Part shown: positions 54,389 to 63,837 of the stretch, one piece after another
How positions within the stretch are numbered: the stretch's first letter is position 1
How the letters are laid out: the number at the start of each line of letters is the position of its first letter
Assembly (NCBI RefSeq): GCF_000379665.1
Contig: NZ_KB903360.1
Coordinates: 436,175-500,174, forward strand
Reading direction: 5' to 3'
Length of the DNA: 64,000 nucleotides
Source of the DNA: Butyricimonas synergistica DSM 23225
GTDB taxonomy: Bacteria; Bacteroidota; Bacteroidia; Bacteroidales; Marinifilaceae
Notes under the pieces: model-generated
Seen by the model: only the letters and a program-made list of their open reading frames with translations
Database searches by the model: none
What the model was told of the DNA's origin: nothing
Translations under genes and position numbers: made by a program

Positions 54389-56326
54389 TTACCAATTGGG
54401 ATTTTGTACACATCCTGCAACCATCACTTCCTCGCTTCTAATCGGGAACAAGTAATCTCGTGGAGACAGGAATTGACGTTTTGACCACACCACCACGGGT
54501 CCTTCATAATTATTATAGAATTGTTGAGCTGTTGTCCCCAAAATATTCCATCCATAAAGTTTCGTGTTCAACTCCTCTCCCGCTAATAACCAACGACGCA
54601 AATTCCAAAAACGACGACCTTCAAAAGCAAATTCAATATTCCACTCGCGGCGAATAATTTCTTGCATTCCCTGCTGAGTCTTTACTTTATCTGGAGTCTT
54701 CGAATAAGTAAGCCAAGCGGATTCCACATCAGGAATTCCCGCCCGTTCCCTCACAACATTCAATGGTTCATAAACATGAGTGCGGTCTACAAGAGGTCCC
54801 TCATACTCGTTCCACGCCTCTGCTTTCATCAAATAGAGATCTGCCAACCGGAAAATAATCACAGCATCTTCCCTATTCATTGCCTCGGAATAATTACGAC
54901 CAGACACATCCGAATAAGACCCTTTTTTAATCCAATAACCACTTAAATTTTGTGGCATATTATTCATAATGAGACTTGATTGTGATCCAAAACGTTCTCC
55001 TCGATAAGCTCTCACCAAAATATTTTGTTCTACATCTTTACCACGTTGCCAATAACAACGGTCTGCCGCTATATTAGCATAAAAACGAGGTTCTCTGCGA
55101 AGATGTAAATTCAACACATTCTCATTTAACGGAACCACATCCCGATATTGAGGATTTGTTTCTTTACCCATCTGATAACGAGCCGAATAATCCCATTCTT
55201 TGTCTGCATCAATTGGAAGGCCATGTTCCGTATAATACATTTCAACGATTTTCATACTTGGAGACACACAACCAAGAAGAAATGCATTATAATCCTCATC
55301 TGTACTTTCAAAATAAGGTAATGCCACTGCCGGCAATTGACTATAAGGATCATTTTCTTTCCGCAACATATAAGTAGCTTCTGCATTTATAAAATTTTGC
55401 GCGTGTACAGAATACTCTATATCTTCCATTGTTTTTAGCAAATCCGTATTTTTGTTTGAAATACCAGCTATCAACTGCTTCCCGTTATTCAAACAAATCT
55501 GAATAGCAGAATCCGCTGCTTCAGCAGCCTGTCTCCATTTCTCCTTATCATAAGCAGGAAATAATAATTCTCCCTTCTTATTCGTAAAATTAGCATAAGC
55601 CGTATTTCCATTAAATAAAGGAGAAGCCGCATATAAATACGTGTAAGCCTTTAAAGTCGCGGCAGACTCTAAACTATGAAAAGCCCAACGAGAAACATCC
55701 TTTTCCGCCAATGGAGGTAAATCCTTCATCGCTTCATCCAGCAAGCTCACGATTGCCTTTACAACTGTATCGATGGGTTGCCTTGGCTGTTGCATAATAT
55801 CCGTTTCCGCATAAGGATCTATATTTTCGGGAACTAAAATAATAGGTCCGTAACGACGCATCAGTTCAAAATAAAAATGTGCCTTTAAAGCTTTCAATTC
55901 AGCGGTCCACAATCTTTTCTCTCTATCCGGCATATTATTGACACCCCCTACTTTCTCGAAGAAAATATTACAATAACGGATCGCCGCGTAAAAACCATCT
56001 CTTTTCCAAATATTACCGTAAGGTTCCTGGGACATCTGCAATCCATCTCCGATAAAAGTACCCGTACAAGACTTAGTTGACGAATATTGCCGGAAATATT
56101 CCCCCGAAACAATTTCATCTGCTCCCAAATAAGCCGGATTGCCAAGTATAGAAGCTATCGGATTTGTCAATAAGACATAACAACCTTTTAGCCAAACATC
56201 TACATCCGAACGCTTTTCAAATATAGTTTCTACCGTTTGTACATCATTTTTGGGAACGACATCCAAATAATCACATCCTTGAAAAAGGAATATAAAAGCA
56301 GTGATAATACACGAAAGCTTCTTCAT
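54389..56326 (-). CDS. SusD/RagB-type nutrient-binding outer-membrane lipoprotein, cassette E
   Basis: Surface lipoprotein of 645 aa from 56326 (MKKLSCIITAFIFLFQG then Cys), or two residues more from 56332. It is clearly longer than the roughly 505-aa SusD proteins of B-D and belongs to another subfamily. SusD markers are LKALKAHFYFELMRRYGPII, IFRLADLYLMKAEAWNEY and the C-terminal EFAFEGRRFWNLRRWLLAG. It lies 12 bp after susC. Confidence 0.93.
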   Translation of the reverse strand: MKKLSCIITAFIFLFQGCDYLDVVPKNDVQTVETIFEKRSDVDVWLKGCYVLLTNPIASILGNPAYLGADEIVSGEYFRQYSSTKSCTGTFIGDGLQMSQEPYGNIWKRDGFYAAIRYCNIFFEKVGGVNNMPDREKRLWTAELKALKAHFYFELMRRYGPIILVPENIDPYAETDIMQQPRQPIDTVVKAIVSLLDEAMKDLPPLAEKDVSRWAFHSLESAATLKAYTYLYAASPLFNGNTAYANFTNKKGELLFPAYDKEKWRQAAEAADSAIQICLNNGKQLIAGISNKNTDLLKTMEDIEYSVHAQNFINAEATYMLRKENDPYSQLPAVALPYFESTDEDYNAFLLGCVSPSMKIVEMYYTEHGLPIDADKEWDYSARYQMGKETNPQYRDVVPLNENVLNLHLRREPRFYANIAADRCYWQRGKDVEQNILVRAYRGERFGSQSSLIMNNMPQNLSGYWIKKGSYSDVSGRNYSEAMNREDAVIIFRLADLYLMKAEAWNEYEGPLVDRTHVYEPLNVVRERAGIPDVESAWLTYSKTPDKVKTQQGMQEIIRREWNIEFAFEGRRFWNLRRWLLAGEELNTKLYGWNILGTTAQQFYNNYEGPVVVWSKRQFLSPRDYLFPIRSEEVMVAGCVQNPNW

Positions 56327-56344
56327 ATTCATTAATTATTGATA

Positions 56345-59300
56345 TTAAAAACTAAAATTCAACCCTACCGTATAAGTTTTTTGAATCGGATAATTAAAAC
56401 CGCTCTCTCCCAACTCAACATCCCAAACCTTAAAATTCGTAATCAAAAAAGGATTATTGGCACGTACAAAAAATTTCACATTCTGCAATTTCCATTTATT
56501 CATCAAAACTTTGGGCATATTATACGCTAACTCCAAAGCCGTACAACGCAAGAAACTACACTCCCGCATAAAATAAGTACTCTTACGAATTTCTGCGTTA
56601 TTCGCATTATACCAATCCTCTTGAGGATTATGTTGTACAAGGTTGTACGTAGACAAACGAGGCCAAAAAGGTTTATCAGACATATTATCTTCTGACCAAT
56701 GATCCTTATAAATTGCCGTTAACATGGCATGGTCATCCACGAAAGGAGAAATTTGCTGCGGATTCATAAAGAATGAACGTCGACCTGAACCTTGAAATGA
56801 AAAATTGAACTCAAAATTTTTAAAGTTTATAAATCCTTGAAACCCGTATATCATTCTAGGGGTCTCTGGATAGCCTATATATGTCGCATCATTAACATCT
56901 ATGACACCATCATTGTTAAGATCCCGATAACGAATGTCCCCAGGCATCACGTCACCACCCTGAGTCGGAGAGTTTTCAATTTCCGCATAATCATGAAATA
57001 AACCTTCCGCTATATACCCGATTTGTTGAGACAATTCTTTACCCACCTTCTTCTGCCACCATGGCTTATCTGTCGCCTCATCCAATTGCTTATAAATAGC
57101 CTTCGTGTAAGTAAAAGTTCCATTCAATATCACCCAAAAATCATTTGTGAAAGCATGTTGCACTTTGCCTGAAAAATCTATACCCCGAGAACGAGCCTTA
57201 CCGATATTATCTAACGGAGAAAGCTCAACTCCCATTGCTGACGGGATGGTTGTCCGGTAAGACAAAATATTATGACGTATTTCTTGATAGGCATCCACAG
57301 TAAACTCAACCACTCCATTAAACAATTTCGCCTCCAACCCAAGATTCACTTGTTCTGCAATCTCCCATTTAATATTCTCATTCGGGTAATAAGACACCCT
57401 AAAACGCTGAATCCCTTGAGTTGAAAAAGGAGTAGGATCCTTGTAAGCTAACTCTAGCGGTTGTTCCACTACCGGTAGAAAAACAAAACGAGGCTTATTA
57501 ATAATTCCATCATTACCCACTTTCCCATAAGACAATCGAAGTTTCAAAAATGGCAACCAATTCGCCGTTGAACTCATAAACGGTTCACTTGATACAAGCC
57601 ATGCAAGACCTCCGGCAGGGAAAAATCCCATTCTATTCTTTTTGGCAAATCGTTCTGATCCATTGTAACCAAAACTACTTTCTATAAAATAGCGATCCTT
57701 AAAGCCATAACTACCCCGCATGGAAAATGTCAGATTACGACGTGGCATTCCTTCCAGAACTTCGGAAATCGGGGTATAAGTCTGTTCTTGAGCTTGCACA
57801 ACAGCCGTCAATGAAGTCTGATGATCCCCCCAGGCCGCCGTGTGCAATAACCTGCCCTCGTACGTGACACGAGTATCAGTAGTCGACATATCTTGAGCAA
57901 CACTCAACGTTCTACGAGCTTGTTCCGGATTCAGAGCCTGCAATGTATGTTTACCCGTTTCAAAATCATAACCAGACAAAGCGTAACGGAACGGCATTGT
58001 TGCAAATGACGTCATATAATAACCCGATTGAACAAAAGAAATACTCGCCCGAACTTCAAGTCCCTTTACCAATCTTGAAAGATTTTGAATATATTCTGCT
58101 CTATTCGAAGTCGCGTAACGTGTTCTTTGATTGTATCCCATTTGCAAAGACATATAAGGATTTCGTTGATTGGCCGCCGTTCCACCAAAACGGATATGTT
58201 CCCAATTATAAGTATCATCTCCCGGATAAGTTGGTGCAAAATCTACAGGAGATGCAGCAAATGCAAGTTGATAGGCTTGTGACACATCAGTTAACGGACC
58301 ATGATATTTATCCAAGGTGGCAGATGAATTAATAACCAATTTAATACCAGCATTCAAATCTATATTCAAATTCGCCCGAAATGAAGTTTGGTTATTCGTA
58401 ATATTACAATCAAAATCATTCAACCTATCCGTTTTCAACATACCTTGATCTCGATTATAATTAATGGATGCATAGTACTGTATAACTTTAGATCCCCCAC
58501 GAATATTTACTCCGAAATGATGATTTACATTATAATTCTTAAACATCTGATCATACCAATCATTAGCCGGGTAAAGCCATGAAGGATAATTTTTTGATGC
58601 CGTTCGGTTAATTGTTTCGACGCTATATTTGGGGGTTGCAGCTTGCGATCGCCCAATTAAAGCCTGATTATACATTTTCATGTACGTGATCGGATCCACC
58701 ACATCAATTTCCCTTGTTGGCTTAGAAAGAATTGCTTCGTAACGCACAGAAGTATACACACTCCCTTCTTCTCCCTTTTTCGTGGTAATTAAAATCACCC
58801 CATTAGCACCTCTAGCTCCATACATGGCAGTTGCCGATGCATCTTTCATAACGCTGAAAGATTCTATATCCTCAGGCACAATACGGGCCAGATCTAACTT
58901 AGAAGACTCAATACCGTCTATCAAAATCAATGGATCTATATTTGCTGACGTTTGAAAAGAAGTAATACCTCGCACGTAAAATTTAGTATTCATTTCCTCT
59001 TCTGTCAAAGCCCCAGGAATACCTCCCGTCTGCCACCCGATCATCCCTGCAATCTTACCAGCAAAACTGGAAGTCAAATCACTGTTGGAGGATTTTAAAT
59101 CCATCGGGCGTACGGTGGTAATAGCAGATACCACACTCTCCTTTTTTTGTGTACCAAAAGCAACCACTTGTACCTCTTCCAAATTCTCTTCCGTGGGATT
59201 TAACTGAATATTCAATTTCGTTTTTCCTTTAATATCAATAGTTTCAGTCTTATAACCGATAAAAGAAACCCGTAACACATCGTCCGGTTTAGCCGCTATC

Positions 59301-59776
59301 GTGTACCTTCCCTCTGCGTCTGAGGCAACCCCTTGCGTAGTCCCCACGATCACGATGGTCGCCCCAGCAATAGGATTTCCCTTCTCGTCCACGATGCGAC
59401 CGCTGACTTTAAGCAGATTCTCTTCCGCTTTTTTCTCCTGGCGAACGATAGCGATATTATTTCCCGTGATCTTGTAGGTGAAACCGGTATCCTTCAACAC
59501 GATTTTCAAAACCTCCTCCAACGGCATTTGCTTCACGCTAAGCGTAATAGGTTTCAATTGCTCCAACTGTGTCTTCTCGTAAGCGAAATTTACCCCCGTT
59601 TGTTTTTGAATCTCCAACAACACTTCAATAATGGGGGCATCTTTTAATTCAAGTGTCACTTTTTTAGATAAAACGTCCTGAGCATTCACGCTCGTAACTC
59701 CCAATAGCAGACAGACCCACAAGCATATCTTGCAAAAAGAACCGCCACTATTGCGAAATAGTAAACTTTTTTTCAT
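56345..59776 (-). CDS. SusC/RagA-type TonB-dependent transporter with STN domain, cassette E
   Basis: Transporter of 1143 aa from 59776 (MKKSLLFRNSGG); a frame to 59836 is open but would run into the antisense-RNA region. Parts in order: signal segment (ICLWVCLLLGVTSVNAQ), STN domain (IEVLLEIQKQTGVNFAYEKT), carboxypeptidase-regulatory-like domain (GRIVDEKGNPIAGATIVIVG), plug (LILIDGIESSKLDLARIVPE, ATAMYGARGANGVILITTKK) and barrel ending TVGLNFSF. Its plug (VVAFGTQKKESVVSAIT) is of the more general SusC type, unlike the GYQ group of B-D. Confidence 0.95.
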   Translation of the reverse strand: MKKSLLFRNSGGSFCKICLWVCLLLGVTSVNAQDVLSKKVTLELKDAPIIEVLLEIQKQTGVNFAYEKTQLEQLKPITLSVKQMPLEEVLKIVLKDTGFTYKITGNNIAIVRQEKKAEENLLKVSGRIVDEKGNPIAGATIVIVGTTQGVASDAEGRYTIAAKPDDVLRVSFIGYKTETIDIKGKTKLNIQLNPTEENLEEVQVVAFGTQKKESVVSAITTVRPMDLKSSNSDLTSSFAGKIAGMIGWQTGGIPGALTEEEMNTKFYVRGITSFQTSANIDPLILIDGIESSKLDLARIVPEDIESFSVMKDASATAMYGARGANGVILITTKKGEEGSVYTSVRYEAILSKPTREIDVVDPITYMKMYNQALIGRSQAATPKYSVETINRTASKNYPSWLYPANDWYDQMFKNYNVNHHFGVNIRGGSKVIQYYASINYNRDQGMLKTDRLNDFDCNITNNQTSFRANLNIDLNAGIKLVINSSATLDKYHGPLTDVSQAYQLAFAASPVDFAPTYPGDDTYNWEHIRFGGTAANQRNPYMSLQMGYNQRTRYATSNRAEYIQNLSRLVKGLEVRASISFVQSGYYMTSFATMPFRYALSGYDFETGKHTLQALNPEQARRTLSVAQDMSTTDTRVTYEGRLLHTAAWGDHQTSLTAVVQAQEQTYTPISEVLEGMPRRNLTFSMRGSYGFKDRYFIESSFGYNGSERFAKKNRMGFFPAGGLAWLVSSEPFMSSTANWLPFLKLRLSYGKVGNDGIINKPRFVFLPVVEQPLELAYKDPTPFSTQGIQRFRVSYYPNENIKWEIAEQVNLGLEAKLFNGVVEFTVDAYQEIRHNILSYRTTIPSAMGVELSPLDNIGKARSRGIDFSGKVQHAFTNDFWVILNGTFTYTKAIYKQLDEATDKPWWQKKVGKELSQQIGYIAEGLFHDYAEIENSPTQGGDVMPGDIRYRDLNNDGVIDVNDATYIGYPETPRMIYGFQGFINFKNFEFNFSFQGSGRRSFFMNPQQISPFVDDHAMLTAIYKDHWSEDNMSDKPFWPRLSTYNLVQHNPQEDWYNANNAEIRKSTYFMRECSFLRCTALELAYNMPKVLMNKWKLQNVKFFVRANNPFLITNFKVWDVELGESGFNYPIQKTYTVGLNFSF

Positions 59777-59787
59777 AACTTTGTTTT

Positions 59788-59894
59788 TAATATTTATCGA
59801 GTTAATTAACCGGTTCGTGATTTTCGAGATACACATTGAACCATTAATTCATTCCACAGGATGCGCGTCAGCCAACGGGTATCCTGTTTTTTTT
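59788..59894 (+). ncRNA. Putative cis-antisense RNA opposite the susC leader, cassette E (DonS-like)
   Basis: The plus-strand -7 box TAACTTTG (59776-59783) begins on the last base of the susC start codon. A larger stem (GAGTTAAT near 59799 with ATTAATTC near 59843, inner GGTTC with GAACC) and a terminator follow, giving an RNA of about 107 nt. Though this cassette's SusC and SusD are of another subfamily, the arrangement is the same. Confidence 0.6.
59856..59894 (+). terminator. Intrinsic terminator of the cassette E antisense RNA
   Basis: Stem ACAGGAT (59856-59862) with ATCCTGT (59881-59887), then eight T on the plus strand (59887-59894), 10 bp from the fecR stop codon. The loop is long (18 nt). 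Confidence 0.7.
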
Positions 59895-59904
59895 ACACAT
59901 CATG

Positions 59905-61065
59905 TTACTTCCGAACGACACTCACCTCCTTTCCGTTGATAACGAATTTAACATCAGCAACAGACTCTATCACGTCCAAAACCTCCCGAAGAGAGGAAGT
60001 ACGTTTCACCGAGAACACGTATTCCCGCATATCCGGAATCGTATCCCCACGTTCAAAATCAACATCATAATACAATTCAAGACTCCGAGCGATTTGTTCT
60101 ATCGTTTTCCCGTTGAAAAGAATATAACCATTTCGTTTTGCCTTGTACTCCGCCAGATCCACCTGAACTACTTTAATACCCCCCGTTTCGTCGATAGAAG
60201 ACATATCCCCGGGACGGAGTATCGTTTCTCCCGTGCCATTTTTAGGTGTAATTCCAACACGTCCCTCAACCAAAACGGCTTCATCCGGCGCTTCTTCCCG
60301 GGCAAGGACGTTGAAAGTAGTCCCGTACACCTGCAATTTCATGCGCCCCGTGTTCACCGCAAAACGATTGGATGATTTGGTCACTTCAAAATAGGCCTCT
60401 CCTCGAAGAGCTACCTCCCTCGTGGAACAAGAGTCAAACTGTACCGGATAAGTCAACTCACTGAAAGGTCCGAGCAACACAAAAGTCCCGTCGGACAAAA
60501 CCAACTCGAAAGTCTTTCCCTTCGGCACAATTATCGTGTGCCTCGGGATTTGCTTCTCCACACGGACTGTATCCTCTTCCTGCCTGTTTTCACGTACCGA
60601 ATATTCCAACTTATTATCAGCGACTTGCCGGGCCACGTCGGAATCCAATTGCTCGGTCGTGAACTTATCGCCACTCTCGGTGACAACAACCACTTCTGCC
60701 AAATGATTGCTGGAGTACGTCATCCCTATCGGCACTTTGCCCTCGTCATAGACATTTCCGGTATTATACCACCAGATTCCCACCGAGAGTAACAAAATAA
60801 CAGATGCTGCCACCGTCATCCGTTGCCACAATACACGCCGCTGTTTGCCTCGCTTACTCTTCAACATCTTCTTGTAAAGAACATCCAATTGTTCTTCTGA
60901 AAAAAATTCATTCCGAGTCGGGTTATCCTTGTAATAGTCACGAGCCTGCCGATAAAATTCCTCGTTTCGGGAATCCATTTTCCGCCAACGCTCCACTTCC
61001 TTGATAGTCGTTTGATTTGCACTATCATTGATATATGAAAACAATTTACTCCAATCTATCTGCAT
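59905..61065 (-). CDS. FecR-like anti-sigma factor, cassette E
   Basis: Anti-sigma factor of 386 aa from 61065 (MQIDWSKLFSY), or 393 aa from 61086. A cytoplasmic N-terminus is followed by a transmembrane helix (MTVAASVILLLSVGIWWY, about 80-98), a FecR domain (VPKGKTFELVLSDGTFVLLG) and a C-terminal DUF4974 domain (RSLELYYDVDFERGDTIPDM). Its sigma gene is divergent, as in cassette D. It is the likely partner of the STN domain of the cassette E transporter. Confidence 0.92.
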   Translation of the reverse strand: MQIDWSKLFSYINDSANQTTIKEVERWRKMDSRNEEFYRQARDYYKDNPTRNEFFSEEQLDVLYKKMLKSKRGKQRRVLWQRMTVAASVILLLSVGIWWYNTGNVYDEGKVPIGMTYSSNHLAEVVVVTESGDKFTTEQLDSDVARQVADNKLEYSVRENRQEEDTVRVEKQIPRHTIIVPKGKTFELVLSDGTFVLLGPFSELTYPVQFDSCSTREVALRGEAYFEVTKSSNRFAVNTGRMKLQVYGTTFNVLAREEAPDEAVLVEGRVGITPKNGTGETILRPGDMSSIDETGGIKVVQVDLAEYKAKRNGYILFNGKTIEQIARSLELYYDVDFERGDTIPDMREYVFSVKRTSSLREVLDVIESVADVKFVINGKEVSVVRK

Positions 61066-61086
61066 AAACAATGTCTTTTTATACAA

Positions 61087-61467
61087 AAAACGCTCAAGCG
61101 AAAAAATGGGTCCCCTTTATTTCAATATTTTTCGAAATTATTCCTTTTAGGCTTGTTCTCCTGAATTCGTGAAATTCCAGAGAAATTTCGATGAGAATAG
61201 GGATTAAAATCGCTTTAAAGCAGAGCAAAACCGCTAACGGGGCATTTTATTCTGGCTTTGCACCCTGTATGCAAGGAAATTAATACTCTTTTTTAATAAA
61301 ATATATGTCTATTTCCCAGATATATTACTTGATATCAGTGTTATAAATAGAATCTAGATGTCAAGTGTACATACATTTTTTATTCAAGACTATTCCAAAA
61401 TAAGAATTTAATAGTATATATTTGTCATGTGGTTTTTACAAAAAAGCAGAGATTTTAAATTCTGAAT
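61087..61467. other. 381-bp divergent intergenic region of cassette E
   Basis: No gene is visible between the divergent fecR and sigma genes. It holds the sigma promoter near 61417, a 10-bp inverted repeat (ACTTGATATC 61327-61336 with GATGTCAAGT 61357-61366, one wobble pair) and a small TTGCA/TGCAA hairpin near 61260. No clear -7 box for fecR was found. Confidence 0.55.
61417..61424 (+). promoter_or_regulatory. -7 promoter box for sigma gene E
   Basis: TATATTTG matches TAnnTTTG and lies 43 bp before the sigma start codon. The inverted repeat at 61327-61366 is centred about 75 bp upstream of it. Confidence 0.5.
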
Positions 61468-62010
61468 ATGTCTGGGGAGAAATTCGAACATATCTTCAAA
61501 TGCTATTATAGTGACATTTATAATTTTGTTTATCACTATATTATGGATAGAAATGATGCGGAAGATCTGGTTCAAGACGTGTTTATCGGCTTTTTCGAGA
61601 AATACAAGTCTATCCCGGAAGAGATTAACACGAAGCAATACCTTCTGGCAATGTCTAAAAATCGTTGTATCAGCTTTCTACGACACAAGAACGTGATAGA
61701 CCGCAACAACCTGAAGTATTTCGAATCGCTCATCTTCAGCACCACATCCGAATACGACACCACGTATGACGATTTATTCTCGAAACTAAATCTGGCAATG
61801 GATAGCCTTTCTGACCTGCAAAAACGAATCGTAGAAATGAAACTAGCCGGGAAAAGTTACGAGGAAATATCCGATGAATTAAACGTCACACATTCCCAAG
61901 TACACAAAAACATCAAAAAAGCATACTCGAAAATCCGTTCTTTCATTGACAAAAATCCGGATGAATCAAAATATCTTTTACTGCTTTACCTTTTCTTTCA
62001 TCTTTTCTAA
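61468..62010 (+). CDS. ECF RNA polymerase sigma factor, cassette E
   Basis: ECF sigma factor of 180 aa. Region 2 is DRNDAEDLVQDVFIGFFEKY and region 4 KSYEEISDELNVTHSQVHKN. It is transcribed away from the operon it should serve and converges on the small gene at 62015, with only 4 bp between the stop codons. It ends LLLYLFFHLF, a hydrophobic tail of no known meaning. Confidence 0.92.
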   Translation: MSGEKFEHIFKCYYSDIYNFVYHYIMDRNDAEDLVQDVFIGFFEKYKSIPEEINTKQYLLAMSKNRCISFLRHKNVIDRNNLKYFESLIFSTTSEYDTTYDDLFSKLNLAMDSLSDLQKRIVEMKLAGKSYEEISDELNVTHSQVHKNIKKAYSKIRSFIDKNPDESKYLLLLYLFFHLF

Positions 62011-62014
62011 TTCG

Positions 62015-62419
62015 TTACCCCTCTACCTCGATATAAATCTTCACGTTGTTCACCTCGCAATCTTTAGAACGCAACTCGATAATCATTCCTGGGTGAGTCC
62101 AGGTTGTCTGAAAATCATAATCCTTCAATTCCCCAGCTTTCAACGGGAATGAACGACGGAAACGAACGGAATTTCCCTCCCTATTTTCCTTGATAACCAG
62201 TATCGCATCGCAATCCAATTTCCCGTCAAAACGCACACGTAACACTTTAGGTAACTCCATTTTCGTGTTATACTCGAAAGTCATTTCTTGCTGCCCGTTT
62301 ACCGTGAAAGTCTTTTCTTCAATAACTTTAGCCGTTTTCATCCAAATGAACATACCCAAAGCGAATAATACCAGAACAGCACACAAGTAAAGTATTCCCC
62401 GTAATTTCTTATTTTTCAT
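62015..62419 (-). CDS. Small membrane-anchored protein of unknown function
   Basis: A 134-aa protein from 62419 (MKNKKLRGILYLCAVLVLFA; two residues longer from 62425). A single N-terminal transmembrane helix (about 7-27) is followed by about 105 residues rich in beta-strand pattern, such as FTVNGQQEMTFEYNTKMELP and MIIELRSKDCEVNNVKIYIE. There is no lipobox and no family was recognised. It converges on sigma gene E and has its own -7 box, so it is probably not part of the cassette, though its place beside it might not be accidental. Confidence 0.75.
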   Translation of the reverse strand: MKNKKLRGILYLCAVLVLFALGMFIWMKTAKVIEEKTFTVNGQQEMTFEYNTKMELPKVLRVRFDGKLDCDAILVIKENREGNSVRFRRSFPLKAGELKDYDFQTTWTHPGMIIELRSKDCEVNNVKIYIEVEG

Positions 62420-62463
62420 AAGCACTTGTTTTTATAATACCCCTTTTAAAAGAATAGGCTCCA

Positions 62464-62471
62464 CAAAAATA
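62464..62471 (-). promoter_or_regulatory. -7 promoter box of the small membrane-anchored gene
   Basis: The minus strand reads TATTTTTG, matching TAnnTTTG, 44 bp before the start at 62419. Confidence 0.45.
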
Positions 62472-62521
62472 AAGATTATTCATTACAGGTCACTCTATCA
62501 GACATGATTTTTATAAATACA

Positions 62522-63832
62522 CTACATATCCTCTAAAGAAAATCCGCACAATCCAACCTTGTACTTTCCCAAATATTTAGTAAGTACCTCCGCTTTTCGG
62601 GACAAGGCATTCAGATCTATCTTTTGCGGATTACGTTTCACTTCAGCGACGATAGCAGTCTTCCGTAAATGATTCAAAGCAATTATATCTATCTCATTTT
62701 CTCCCTTTTTGTCCCAATAATTCCCAATATCTGTAATATCTTCTGTTTCTGACATTTTCTCCTGAAAATAACGTTCTAAGATCAAACCACTGAATTGTTC
62801 ATAATTGTCTAAGATATATTCCTTCAGCAATTGGAATTTCTTCAATTCCAACATAGATTGGTTCGGATAGATAAAGCGGAACCAAAATAACATATAATTA
62901 TCATTCAAAACCCATCGAACCTTTCGACTTTCGGGCTTCGAGAACATCGGTCTTTTCTTCTTGATCAATGAATATTCTTTTTCAAGATTGACCAGATAGG
63001 CTCCCGTACTCTTTTCAATAATAGAGTCTATCTCGCTTTGAGTCGTCTTACCGGAAGCTATCAACTGAAGAATAGAGAAATAAACTCCGTATTCCTTACC
63101 AAATTCTGCCACAAGTAAATCATGTCCTTCATCCAAAAAAGGCGAATCAGGGGAAATTACAACATCCAACATTTTATCTCGAGTCACAGCCCCGGCTTCC
63201 ATAAGTAAAGTTACATATTTAGCCACTCCCCCTGTGATTAGGTAAAGTCCCAACAAATCTTCCGAAGTATAATCCGGGTTATAATCCGTTAGAATTTCTT
63301 TCAACGTCCCGGTCGGAAAAGGAGAAAGTACGATCTTTGATGTCAAGCGTCCAAACAGAGGTTCTTTATTGTTCTCGAATATTTTTTTCATCATAGAATA
63401 AATAGAACCACAAACAATAAAATTAATCTTTGCTTGTTCCTTATATCTATCCCAAAGATCTTGAATATCACTGAATATCGAGTGATTTACATTATCAAAT
63501 TCTTGAAATTCATCTATAATCAACGTATAATGCTCCCGGGTCGCATAAATCATCAATTGCTCAAAGAGAGTTCGAAAATCTGTAATTGAACCAAAAATCT
63601 GCAAACCTAACGATCTTTCAACTTCTTCTTGAAATTGGCTGCACAACAGAGGTTCACTTTTACGAGAAACAAACAGATATAAAAAGCGACGCCCTTTCAT
63701 CGCTTCTAAAAGCAATGAAGTCTTTCCAACGCGGCGACGTCCTATCATAACCGTAAAACAAGCCGTCTGTTTAGATTGTTCAAATGTCCGTTCAAGTATC
63801 TCTAACTCTGTCTTTCTACCATAGAATTTCAT
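62522..63832 (-). CDS. ATP-binding protein with C-terminal DUF234-like nuclease fold
   Basis: A 436-aa member of the archaeal-ATPase-like group (ATPase domain plus DUF234). The start at 63832 (MKFYGRKTELEILERTFEQS) matches family N-termini; the upstream extension to 63871 is not supported. Walker A is MIGRRRVGKTSLL and Walker B LIIDEFQEF. The C-terminal domain has a PD-(D/E)XK-like core, NEIDIIALN then AIVAEVKRNPQK. A DNA-related or defence role has been proposed for such proteins, but the function is unproven. It is preceded by an inverted repeat that contains its -7 box. Confidence 0.87.
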   Translation of the reverse strand: MKFYGRKTELEILERTFEQSKQTACFTVMIGRRRVGKTSLLLEAMKGRRFLYLFVSRKSEPLLCSQFQEEVERSLGLQIFGSITDFRTLFEQLMIYATREHYTLIIDEFQEFDNVNHSIFSDIQDLWDRYKEQAKINFIVCGSIYSMMKKIFENNKEPLFGRLTSKIVLSPFPTGTLKEILTDYNPDYTSEDLLGLYLITGGVAKYVTLLMEAGAVTRDKMLDVVISPDSPFLDEGHDLLVAEFGKEYGVYFSILQLIASGKTTQSEIDSIIEKSTGAYLVNLEKEYSLIKKKRPMFSKPESRKVRWVLNDNYMLFWFRFIYPNQSMLELKKFQLLKEYILDNYEQFSGLILERYFQEKMSETEDITDIGNYWDKKGENEIDIIALNHLRKTAIVAEVKRNPQKIDLNALSRKAEVLTKYLGKYKVGLCGFSLEDM

Positions 63833-63837
63833 AGCAT

